Shown here piece after piece: positions 26,046 to 33,565 of a stretch of 64,000 bases of DNA. A program made the translations under genes and the position numbers. This stretch comes from JAVJST01 sp040219295 (lineage in GTDB: Bacteria > Pseudomonadota > Alphaproteobacteria > Rhodospirillales > Casp-alpha2): positions 1-64,000 of the forward strand of contig JAVJST010000002.1 in the NCBI GenBank assembly GCA_040219295.1, written 5' to 3'. Positions within the stretch are counted from its first letter, which is position 1, and every line of letters starts with the position of its first letter. The notes beneath the pieces were generated by a model. It saw only the letters and a list, made by a program, of their open reading frames with translations, did no database searches and was not told the DNA's origin.

Positions 26046-26725
26046 TGGCGGCAGTGAATGATCCACAATCGCCGGTAGGCGGCAGTTGCCGGCTCTATCT
26101 GGTGACTCCACCGGAAATCGAAATTCGGAGATTCGGCTCGACTCTCGAATCGGCCTTGGACGGCGGTGACATTGCGTGTGTTCAGCTTCGCTTGAAGAAC
26201 TGCAGCGATGATGCCGTTCTGGCGGCGGCGGACACCTTGATTCCGATCGCCCGATCCCGTGATGTCACTTTCCTTATCAACGACAGGCCAGACTTGGCCA
26301 GATCAGCTGGTGCCGACGGCGTACACATCGGGCAAGAGGACGCCAGCTATGAAGAGGCTCGCGCCGTCATCGGCGACGACGGCGTCGTCGGGATGACCTG
26401 CCACAACTCGCGACACCTGGCGATGATTGCGGGCGAAAAAGGCGCCGATTACATTGCGTTCGGCGCCTTCTTCCCGACTAAGACGAAAGATCCTAAGAGT
26501 CGAGCTGATTTGGATCTGATACGATGGTGGAGCCATCTTATGACCGTCCAGTGCGTTGCGATCGGCGGTATTTCCCTCGACAACGCTGCTCCTGTGATTG
26601 CCGCAGGAGCCGACTTCATCGCGGTTTCCGCCGGCGTATGGGATCACGCCGACGGTCCGCGCGAGGCCGTGCGCAGGTTCAACAGATTGATCGCCGAGAC
26701 CCGGTTGGAAGATCCGATCGTCTGA
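26045..26725 (+). CDS. thiE: Thiamine phosphate synthase ThiE
   Basis: 226 residues, a TIM barrel that couples HMP-PP with thiazole phosphate. Family signatures are present: FLINDRPDLARSAGADGVHI with GQEDASYEEAR, then GMTCHNSRH, ADYIAFGAFFPTKTK and VAIGGISLDNA. Relatives of this subtype are annotated thiamine phosphate synthase; some alphaproteobacteria carry a second copy, so its share of flux is unknown. It is translationally coupled to the unknown gene upstream. Confidence 0.92.
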   Translation: MAAVNDPQSPVGGSCRLYLVTPPEIEIRRFGSTLESALDGGDIACVQLRLKNCSDDAVLAAADTLIPIARSRDVTFLINDRPDLARSAGADGVHIGQEDASYEEARAVIGDDGVVGMTCHNSRHLAMIAGEKGADYIAFGAFFPTKTKDPKSRADLDLIRWWSHLMTVQCVAIGGISLDNAAPVIAAGADFIAVSAGVWDHADGPREAVRRFNRLIAETRLEDPIV

Positions 26726-26842
26726 CGCCTGAAAGCACGCAGCAGCGCGACATTGCCAGTCAGTTACCGACCTGTTAGCTTCCGCGCCGCTCCGCCTCTC
26801 GGCGGGTCAATCGTTTCTCTCAATGCGACATGGACGAAACAA

Positions 26843-27412
26843 ATGAAGATCGACGGTAACGCCATCCGTCCTGGGATGGTCATCGAGCATCAAGGCCGCC
26901 TGTGGCGCGCCGTTAAAACCGCCCACACCCAACCCGGCAAGGGTGGTGCCTACCTTCAGGTTGAGCTCAAGGATATTCGGAGCGGTACCAAGTTGAACGA
27001 GCGGTTCCGTTCTTCTGAGAAAGTCGAGCGGGCGCGCCTCGACCAACGGGAGTTCCAGTACCTATTTTCGGATGGCGACAGTCACACGTTCATGGATAAC
27101 GAAACCTACGATCAGATTGCCCTCACGACGGAGCAGATTGGGGAGGAGCAGATCCGTTACCTGCAGGACGGCATGCAGGTCATGATTGAAAGCCACGAGG
27201 GTGACCCGATCGGTGTCCAGCTTCCGGATACGGTCGCTCTCGAGATCACCGAAGCCGACGCCGTCGTCAAGGGACAGACAGCGTCCTCATCCTACAAGCC
27301 GGCGGTTCTCGAGAACGGGGTAAAGACACTTGTACCGCCGCATATCGAGGCCGGCACCCGCGTGGTTATCAACACGTCCGACGGCTCCTACGTCGAGCGG
27401 GCGAAGGACTGA
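26843..27412 (+). CDS. efp: Elongation factor P
   Basis: 189 residues from ATG 26843; upstream in-frame sequence to 26753 is not part of the family. The KOW-like domain I begins MKIDGNAIRPGMVIEHQGRL. The tip loop TQPGKGGAY carries the lysine modified by EpmA/EpmB in many bacteria. The OB domains follow (FRSSEKVERARLD; TASSSYKPAVLENG). It relieves stalling at polyproline. This genome segment encodes Pro-rich TolA and a Pro-rich OmpA-like protein, which are likely clients. suhB follows by five bases. Confidence 0.96.
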   Translation: MKIDGNAIRPGMVIEHQGRLWRAVKTAHTQPGKGGAYLQVELKDIRSGTKLNERFRSSEKVERARLDQREFQYLFSDGDSHTFMDNETYDQIALTTEQIGEEQIRYLQDGMQVMIESHEGDPIGVQLPDTVALEITEADAVVKGQTASSSYKPAVLENGVKTLVPPHIEAGTRVVINTSDGSYVERAKD

Positions 27413-27417
27413 CCGAG

Positions 27418-28230
27418 TTGCAGCAACGCTCTCCTCTCATCAACGTGATGACCGCCGCAGCACAGAAGGCGGGCCGCAAACTCGTCCGGGATTTTGGCGA
27501 GGTTGAGCAGCTGCAGGTTTCGCGCAAAGGACCGGGCGACTTTGTCAGCCTGGCGGATAAGCGCGCCGAGAGGATCATTTTTGAGGAACTTTCCAAAGCC
27601 AGGCCAAAGTACGGATTTCTGATGGAGGAATCCGGCGAAATCGAAGGTTCAGACACTTCAAACCGCTGGATCATCGACCCACTCGACGGCACGACGAACT
27701 TTCTACACGGCATACCGCAGTTCGCCGTGTCTATCGGGTTGGAGCGGGACGGCGAACCGTTCGCCGGCGTCATCTACGACCCAGTCGGTGACAACATGTT
27801 CGTCGCAGAGAAAGGCCAGGGCGCCTTCCACAACAATCGGCGTCTCAGGGTTTCCGGCCGCCGGAAAATGGAAGAAGCACTGTTCGCGACCGGCATTCCG
27901 TTCCTCGAACACGGCGATCATCAAGAGTTCCTGCAGAAGCTCGCGGCGGTGATGGCGGTATCCGCCGGGGTTCGCCGGTTCGGCGCGGCGGCGCTTGACC
28001 TCGCTTGGCTTGCCGCGGGCCGGTACGACGGTTTCTGGGAGGCGGGTCTTTCGCCGTGGGATATCGCTGCAGGCATCATCATAGTGCGCGAGGCCGGTGG
28101 CTTCGTCAGTGACTTCGAAGGCAAGTCCGGGATGATGCAGTCCGGCAATATCGTTGCCGCAAACGACTCCATACACGGCCAGCTCTTGAAAATTCTCAAG
28201 AGCTCCGGCAAGGCGCACCAAAGCGACTGA
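27418..28230 (+). CDS. suhB: Inositol monophosphatase family protein SuhB
   Basis: 270 residues from a TTG at 27418. This keeps the RSPLINVM N-terminus seen in alphaproteobacterial SuhB; an ATG at 27448 would remove it. Metal and substrate motifs: MEESGEIEG (Glu near 70), WIIDPLDGTTNF (about 84-95) and GLSPWDIAAGIIIVREAGG. It dephosphorylates inositol-1-phosphate; in E. coli SuhB also joins the rRNA antitermination complex. The efp-suhB pair is common in this class. Confidence 0.94.
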   Translation: MQQRSPLINVMTAAAQKAGRKLVRDFGEVEQLQVSRKGPGDFVSLADKRAERIIFEELSKARPKYGFLMEESGEIEGSDTSNRWIIDPLDGTTNFLHGIPQFAVSIGLERDGEPFAGVIYDPVGDNMFVAEKGQGAFHNNRRLRVSGRRKMEEALFATGIPFLEHGDHQEFLQKLAAVMAVSAGVRRFGAAALDLAWLAAGRYDGFWEAGLSPWDIAAGIIIVREAGGFVSDFEGKSGMMQSGNIVAANDSIHGQLLKILKSSGKAHQSD

Positions 28231-28356
28231 CCTCCGTCACACAGTGTAAACGGTTGTCGGCAATGAAGCCGTTGGTTATGGTGACGGCGGCTTTTGCTGT
28301 GGTCCGGGAGGACCCCGATTCGCAATTGCAGATGACCGACTTGAGGCCACAAATAG

Positions 28357-29256
28357 ATGCGCAACGCACGTCAGTCCATGACACCCACCATTTCGTTGAG
28401 ATCTCTGGCTATTGCGGCCGCAGCGACGATCATATCCGCTGTCTTGTCAACGCAGCCAGCCCAAAGCGCCGTGGAGGTTGATCTCTCCGTGCTTGATGAC
28501 AGCGGCGGCGCCATTTCCAGCCGTTCGGGCAATCTGAAGATGCCGGGGACAACTTATCCGAAATCCGAGTACTTCGGCCCGCCGGTCATGGTGACGGTGC
28601 CTGCTCCGGAGCCGAAACCGGAACCGAAGTCCGAAATGATGGCGGCACCCGAACCAACGTCGCCGGCGAAACCGGAACCGGCCCCAGAGCCTGCCGCCGT
28701 TCCCGAACCGCCAGCTCCGGAAGTTGCCGCTGCGCCCGAACCTGCGTCCGAGCCAGAAGCCAAACAAACCGGAGCCATGGACACGTCGTCGACAGGCGAC
28801 GCACCACAGCCGCCGCCGGAACCCGCCGCGCTCGACGTCACGCCGACAGCCACTGAGGAAACCGCTGAACCGGTCGTCGAAACTGCCGAAACATCCACGA
28901 CAGCATCAACGTCGACAGAAACCGCGGCGACCGGCAGTCAGGAGTCTGATGCCATTCGCGTGGTATTTTCAGGTGAGGACACCCGCCTGCCTGACGGCGC
29001 GGAAAGCGCGCTCGATCCCGTCGCCGCAAAGGCCAGCGCCGACGACAGTATCCGGATCCAACTTCGCGCCTATGCCGGCGGAGGCGACATCTCAGCGAGC
29101 AAGGCCAGACGACTGTCGCTGTCGCGAGCTCTCGCTGTACGGTCATACCTGATCGAACAAGGGGTCCGGTCCACCAGGATCGACGTTCGTGCCCTGGGCG
29201 ATAAGGTCGACGAAGAACCGATCAATCGCGTCGACATCGATGTCGGCACGCGCTGA
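28357..29256 (+). CDS. Secreted protein with Pro/Glu-rich linker and degenerate OmpA-like domain
   Basis: 299 residues. A signal peptide (hydrophobic about 14-33, cleavage near AQSAV) is followed by a linker at about 85-190 dominated by PEP and AAPEP repeats, then a C-terminal OmpA-like domain at about 195-299 (LRAYAGGGDISASKARRLSL; SRALAVRSYLIEQGV). The usual GHTD aspartate region reads AYAGGGD and the usual Asn before the LS helix is replaced, so binding to diaminopimelate may be altered. It is the first gene of a same-strand cluster with the MotA-like and MotB-like genes, suggesting a periplasmic accessory of that complex. No named homologue known to me. Confidence 0.8.
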   Translation: MRNARQSMTPTISLRSLAIAAAATIISAVLSTQPAQSAVEVDLSVLDDSGGAISSRSGNLKMPGTTYPKSEYFGPPVMVTVPAPEPKPEPKSEMMAAPEPTSPAKPEPAPEPAAVPEPPAPEVAAAPEPASEPEAKQTGAMDTSSTGDAPQPPPEPAALDVTPTATEETAEPVVETAETSTTASTSTETAATGSQESDAIRVVFSGEDTRLPDGAESALDPVAAKASADDSIRIQLRAYAGGGDISASKARRLSLSRALAVRSYLIEQGVRSTRIDVRALGDKVDEEPINRVDIDVGTR

Positions 29257-29388
29257 GAACCGTAGGCGTAGTGTTGACGGGAACAGTCCCCCCCCTGTTC
29301 CCTCCTGGCGCCTTCGGCCTGCAACGTTTTCGATAGCCTGTTCAGAACCAAGCAATATCGTCAGACACACCCCGAGGACGAGAATCGC

Positions 29389-30525
29389 ATGACCCGCCCA
29401 CAACGTTTTCTCGTGCGGATGATTCTGTTTCTGACGGTAGCCGGCGGCTTTATCGCGTTTCTTTACGAACCACTCTTGAACGCGTTCATGGCCAACCCGG
29501 CGATCAACGGTCTTATCACCGGCATCCTGTTACTCGGCATCATCTACAATTTTCGACAGGTCGTTCGGCTAAACCCGGAGGTCGACTGGATCGAGAGCTT
29601 TCGCCAGAACCGCCCGCCGCAAGGCAGTCCGCCGCAACTATTGGCGCCCATGGCGACCATGATGGGCGAAAGCGGTAATCGACTGCGCCTCTCGGCTCTG
29701 TCGATGAGGTCGGTCCTGGACGGGATCGCCTCCCGCCTCGATGAGTCGCGCGACATTTCACGATACACCATCGGCCTGCTGATCTTTCTTGGGTTGCTTG
29801 GCACGTTCTGGGGTCTGCTCGACACCGTGAGTTCCGTCAGTTCCGTGATCGGCGGTCTTCAGATCAACGGCGGCGAGATCAGCGACATCTTTCAGAAGTT
29901 GAAGTCGGGTCTCGAACAGCCTCTCGACGGCATGGGCACGGCGTTTAGTTCGTCGCTGTTCGGTCTGTCCGGCTCGCTGTTGCTCGGATTTCTCGATCTC
30001 CAGGCGGGTCAGGCCCAGAACCGTTTCTTCAACGAACTCGAGGACTGGCTGTCCAGCGTCACCCGACTATCAAGCGGCGCCATCTCGCCCGAGGGTGAAA
30101 GCGTGCCGGCGTATGTTCAGGCGCTTCTGGAGCAGACCGCCGACAGTCTCGAGAACCTGCAGCGAACCCTGACCCGCGGCGAAGAGAGCCGGATCGCCGT
30201 GAACAACAACCTTCGCCAAATGGGCGAACAAATGGCCACGTTGACGGACCACATGCGAACCGAACAGATGCTGATGAAGTCCATGGCATCCAGTCAGAGT
30301 GACCTGCATGAATACCTCCGGAAGATCGCAGACGCACCACGCGGCGGTGGCGAGGGCATCGACGACACAACCAAAGCGCACATTCGTAGCATCGACCATC
30401 AGATTTCACGGCTCGTCGACGAAATCGCCAATGGACGTAATGAAGTCCTGAACGGCGTCCGCAGCGAGATCAAACTGCTCGCCCGCACGATCGCCGCTCT
30501 CGCTGACGAAACCGACGAGAGATAG
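29389..30525 (+). CDS. MotA/TolQ/ExbB-family membrane protein (ZorA-like topology)
   Basis: 378 residues. Four predicted helices at about 11-27, 37-55, 126-148 and 183-204, with a cytoplasmic loop of about 70 residues between the second and third. Helices 3 and 4 carry GLLGTFWGLLDTV and GMGTAFSSSLFGLSGSLLLG, equivalent to the channel helices of MotA, TolQ and ZorA. The C-terminal tail at about 240-378 is helical and probably cytoplasmic. It should form a pentameric ring around a dimer of the next gene's product. Not flagellar MotA: no flagellar genes are nearby and the charged loop residues of MotA are not evident. The next gene starts three bases after its stop. Confidence 0.82.
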   Translation: MTRPQRFLVRMILFLTVAGGFIAFLYEPLLNAFMANPAINGLITGILLLGIIYNFRQVVRLNPEVDWIESFRQNRPPQGSPPQLLAPMATMMGESGNRLRLSALSMRSVLDGIASRLDESRDISRYTIGLLIFLGLLGTFWGLLDTVSSVSSVIGGLQINGGEISDIFQKLKSGLEQPLDGMGTAFSSSLFGLSGSLLLGFLDLQAGQAQNRFFNELEDWLSSVTRLSSGAISPEGESVPAYVQALLEQTADSLENLQRTLTRGEESRIAVNNNLRQMGEQMATLTDHMRTEQMLMKSMASSQSDLHEYLRKIADAPRGGGEGIDDTTKAHIRSIDHQISRLVDEIANGRNEVLNGVRSEIKLLARTIAALADETDER

Positions 30526-30528
30526 GTC

Positions 30529-31827
30529 ATGGCGTCTCTCGCGCGACGCTCGCAGCATAGCACCAACACTTGGCCCGGGTTCGTCGACGCTCTCGCGACG
30601 CTCCTCATGGTGATCATTTTCCTTCTTATGATCTTCGTTATCGCGCAGTTTTTTCTGAATGACGCCATCTCGGGCCGTGACAAGGCGCTGCGAAGTCTCG
30701 AGGGTCAGATCGCGGAACTCGCCAATGTCCTTGCGCTGGAACGGCGCACGAACGAGAACCTTCGGACCGATGTTTCCAGATTGTCCGCCGAACTTCAGGC
30801 CTCGGTATCCGCGCGTGATGACCTCGCAAGCGAGGTTCGCGGTCTGACGACCCGGCTCGCCAGCGCCGAGGACAAGGTCCAGAGTCTCGGCCGATCCCTG
30901 ACAACGGAAAGGGAGAAGAACGTCGAGAACCTTAGGCAGATTTCCGACCTCGCCGCTCAGATCGAAGCGCTCGAGGCGATGCGCGACCGGCTGGAGGCTG
31001 AGGTGACCAACTTGTCCGGCAACTTGGCCGACCGTGAAGACGTTATATCAGCACAGGTGGGGCAGATCGGCGAGCTGGCGAGCCAGATCGAACGACTAAC
31101 TGCTCTTAAAGCAGAGCTCGAAGGTGAAATCGGCAGGCTAGCCAGTGAGCTCGAACAGACCGAAGGTGCACTATTGACGGAGCGCGAGTTGTCCGAGAGC
31201 GCGCGTGCGGAGATCGCGTTGCTGAATCAACAAACCGCGGCGCTCAGGGAACAGCTGGCCGAGATATCCGCGGCGCTTGACGCCTCGGAACTACGCAATG
31301 AAGAACAGATGGCGGAAATCCAGATGCTGGGCAGTCGTCTAAATGCGGCCCTCGCTAGCAAAGTCCACGAGTTGAACCGCTACCGTTCGGAGTTCTTCGG
31401 TCGGCTGCGCGACCTGCTTGGCAATACCCGGGGCGTCCAGATCGTAGGTGATCGGTTCGTGTTCCAGAGCGAGGTATTGTTCGACCGGGGCTCCGCGGAG
31501 TTCGGTGCTGGCGCGGAGCCACAGCTCCTCCAACTGGCCGCCACCCTACGAGAGCTCGTCGGCGAGATCCCAGAGGACATTGACTGGGTCCTGCGGGTTG
31601 ACGGACACACCGACGCGGTGCCGATCAGCACAATCAGGTTCCCCTCGAACTGGGAATTGTCCGCCGCTCGTGCCATTTCGGTGGTCCAGTTCCTGATTGG
31701 GCAGGGAATCCCGGCGGATCACCTTGCTGCGACCGGCTTCGGCGAGTACCAGCCGATCGACCCCGGCAGCGACGAGATCGCTCAACGGCGCAATCGACGA
31801 ATAGAGCTCAAGCTGACCGAAAGGTAG
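30529..31827 (+). CDS. MotB/OmpA-family protein with very long coiled coil
   Basis: 432 residues. A short N-terminus leads to one membrane helix at about 17-43 that holds the single acidic residue expected of a stator, Asp20 in WPGFVDALATLLMVIIFLL. A nearly continuous heptad-rich coiled coil runs from about 48 to 285. The C-terminal peptidoglycan-binding domain (about 295-432) has VDGHTDAVPI and SNWELSAARA, matching MotB-type OmpA domains. With the upstream MotA-like protein it should be a proton-driven inner-membrane motor anchored to the wall. The coiled coil is far longer than in MotB. Function unknown; gene order argues for a housekeeping envelope role. Confidence 0.85.
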   Translation: MASLARRSQHSTNTWPGFVDALATLLMVIIFLLMIFVIAQFFLNDAISGRDKALRSLEGQIAELANVLALERRTNENLRTDVSRLSAELQASVSARDDLASEVRGLTTRLASAEDKVQSLGRSLTTEREKNVENLRQISDLAAQIEALEAMRDRLEAEVTNLSGNLADREDVISAQVGQIGELASQIERLTALKAELEGEIGRLASELEQTEGALLTERELSESARAEIALLNQQTAALREQLAEISAALDASELRNEEQMAEIQMLGSRLNAALASKVHELNRYRSEFFGRLRDLLGNTRGVQIVGDRFVFQSEVLFDRGSAEFGAGAEPQLLQLAATLRELVGEIPEDIDWVLRVDGHTDAVPISTIRFPSNWELSAARAISVVQFLIGQGIPADHLAATGFGEYQPIDPGSDEIAQRRNRRIELKLTER

Positions 31828-31830
31828 TCC

Positions 31831-33057
31831 GTGATGTCCGTTCGACGACCGGGCTCCGGACTGTTGCCCATTTTCGTCGTGGTCGTCGTCGACTTGATCG
31901 GCTTCGGCCTCTACATTCCGCTGCTGCCCTTCTACGCGGAAAGCTTCAACGCTGAACCGTGGGTCGTCGGCCTCGCCATGGCCACCTACTCTTTCACCCA
32001 GTTCCTGTCCGCCCCTCTGTGGGGACAAGCGAGCGATCGACACGGCCGCAAACCGGTACTCGCGCTCGGGATGGCCGGATCCGTCGTGTCGTATGTCTGG
32101 CTTGGATTCGCAGACGGTCTGACCGAACTGTTCCTGGCCCGGGCACTGAACGGCCTGATGGCCGGCAACATTGCCGCCGCTTTCGCGTACGTCGCCGACA
32201 CGACGACCCGGGAAACAAGGGCACGGGGTATGGGACTGATCGGCGCGGCATTCGGTCTCGGCTTCATTGCGGGACCGGCCATCGGCGGATTGCTAGCCGG
32301 CAGCGATCCTGAGAACGCGAACTTCGTCCGACCCGCCATGGCTGCCGCAACCCTCTCGGGCGTGGCCTTCCTGCTGACGGTTTTCTGGCTACCCGAGTCC
32401 CGTACAAAAGAAACTCGGGCGCTGAGCGCCTCGGGCGAACCGGCATCGAGGTTACAACAGCTTTTCTCCGGCCTCTCGACACCAGGATTGGGCGGCCTCT
32501 TGATTTTGATATTGATGGCAACGTTCGTGTTCGCGGGTCTTGAGAGTACTTTCGCCATGTGGTCGCGCCGGCAATTTGGGTGGGGGCCGGAGCAGAATGG
32601 TTATCTGTTCGCCGGGATCGGCATCATGAGCGCTCTGATTCAAGGTGGGTTGATAGGGCGGCTAACGGCACGGTTCGGCGAGAAGAACCTAGTAGTCTGC
32701 GGTGCCACATGCCTTGCCGTCGGCGTCGGAATGCTACCTTTTGCCGAGAGCCTCGGAATGCTGATCCTTGCGATGGCAGTTGCCGCATTCGGTTTTAGTG
32801 TCATGAGCCCGGCCCTTAATGCCTTGGTATCCCTCCAGGTCACCGAGGATCGGCAAGGCAGCGCGTTGGGTCTCACTCGATCGGCGGCAACCTTGGCACG
32901 CATTCTCGGGCCCGCTTTCGCTGGCTCCCTGTTCTCGATCGCCGGGATGGATGCACCCTACTTCGCCGGTGCCGCAATCATGGCCGTGGTTGCTGGACTG
33001 GCGCTGTATGTCGGACGCAGCATATCGGATTCTAGATCCTTACCCGAAAGGCATTAA
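31831..33057 (+). CDS. MFS transporter (TetA/multidrug-like)
   Basis: 408 residues, about 12 membrane helices. The MFS loop 2-3 signature GQASDRHGRKPVLALGMAG and the motif C-like GAAFGLGFIAGPAIGGLLAG in helix 5 mark a proton antiporter of the tetracycline/multidrug type. GTG 31831 and ATG 31834 are adjacent starts; AAAGG lies six to nine bases upstream. It follows the MotB-like gene by three bases and may be co-transcribed. Substrate unknown. Confidence 0.88.
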   Translation: MMSVRRPGSGLLPIFVVVVVDLIGFGLYIPLLPFYAESFNAEPWVVGLAMATYSFTQFLSAPLWGQASDRHGRKPVLALGMAGSVVSYVWLGFADGLTELFLARALNGLMAGNIAAAFAYVADTTTRETRARGMGLIGAAFGLGFIAGPAIGGLLAGSDPENANFVRPAMAAATLSGVAFLLTVFWLPESRTKETRALSASGEPASRLQQLFSGLSTPGLGGLLILILMATFVFAGLESTFAMWSRRQFGWGPEQNGYLFAGIGIMSALIQGGLIGRLTARFGEKNLVVCGATCLAVGVGMLPFAESLGMLILAMAVAAFGFSVMSPALNALVSLQVTEDRQGSALGLTRSAATLARILGPAFAGSLFSIAGMDAPYFAGAAIMAVVAGLALYVGRSISDSRSLPERH

Positions 33058-33072
33058 ACCGCTCGATCCCCC

Positions 33073-33101
33073 TTGCATGGGTCATGCGCGGCGTGTATAG
33101 A
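33073..33101 (+). promoter_or_regulatory. Promoter-like sequence for rpmE
   Basis: TTGCAT (33073-33078) and TATAGA (33096-33101) separated by 17 bases, ending 26 bases before the rpmE start. Box match, spacing and position fit a sigma-70 promoter with a short leader. Confidence 0.55.
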
Positions 33102-33127
33102 AGCGCCTCGATTTTTGGAGCACCGCC

Positions 33128-33352
33128 ATGAAGAAAGACATTCATCCCGATTACCACACCATCAATGTGGAAATGAATGACGGGACCGTCTTCCAGACCC
33201 GCTCGACGTGGGGCAAGGAAGGCGACACGATGAAGCTCGACATCGACCCGACGTCGCATCCTGCGTGGACGGGCGTTCATCGCCTGATGGACAGTGGCGG
33301 TCAACTCGCCAAGTTTAACAAGAGGTTCAAGGACTTCGGGCTTAAGGGCTGA
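33128..33352 (+). CDS. rpmE: Ribosomal protein bL31
   Basis: 74 residues, MKKDIHPDYHTINVEMNDGT through FNKRFKDFGLKG, the alphaproteobacterial bL31 form. It lacks the CxxC zinc pairs of the C+ type, so it is a zinc-independent form. A promoter-like sequence and an intrinsic terminator bracket it, so it looks like a single-gene transcription unit. Confidence 0.96.
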   Translation: MKKDIHPDYHTINVEMNDGTVFQTRSTWGKEGDTMKLDIDPTSHPAWTGVHRLMDSGGQLAKFNKRFKDFGLKG

Positions 33353-33380
33353 TCGAGAGCTTCGGTTCTGGTTGTTTGTG

Positions 33381-33407
33381 AAAGGGCGCCATCAGGCGCC
33401 CTTTTTC
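33381..33407 (+). terminator. Intrinsic terminator after rpmE
   Basis: Hairpin AGGGCGCC / GGCGCCCT with a four-base loop, followed by a run of T (33402-33406), 29 bases past the rpmE stop. A textbook Rho-independent terminator. Confidence 0.9.
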
Positions 33408-33565
33408 ATTGCATGCCCAGTGTTGGAGGCGGAATCGCCGTCTGATACTATCCCGCTCTGCAACTTCCGCACCAGGGTGTTGCATGTTGCTGTTGTGCAA
33501 TAAAAACTATCTTTTCCACCGGATGCTGCGTCCGGAATCGACGAAATCGGGTATCGCTCGCCGCC

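Noticed and set aside
28447..28898. Gly/Ser-rich open frames on the minus strand
   Set aside because: They mirror the Pro/Glu repeats of the OmpA-like gene at 28357 and have no independent start signals.
28357..31827. A complete Zorya anti-phage defence system
   Set aside because: The ZorA/ZorB-like pair is present but no ZorC, ZorD or ZorE effector is encoded nearby. The neighbours (suhB, MFS, rpmE) are housekeeping, so a defence island is not supported.
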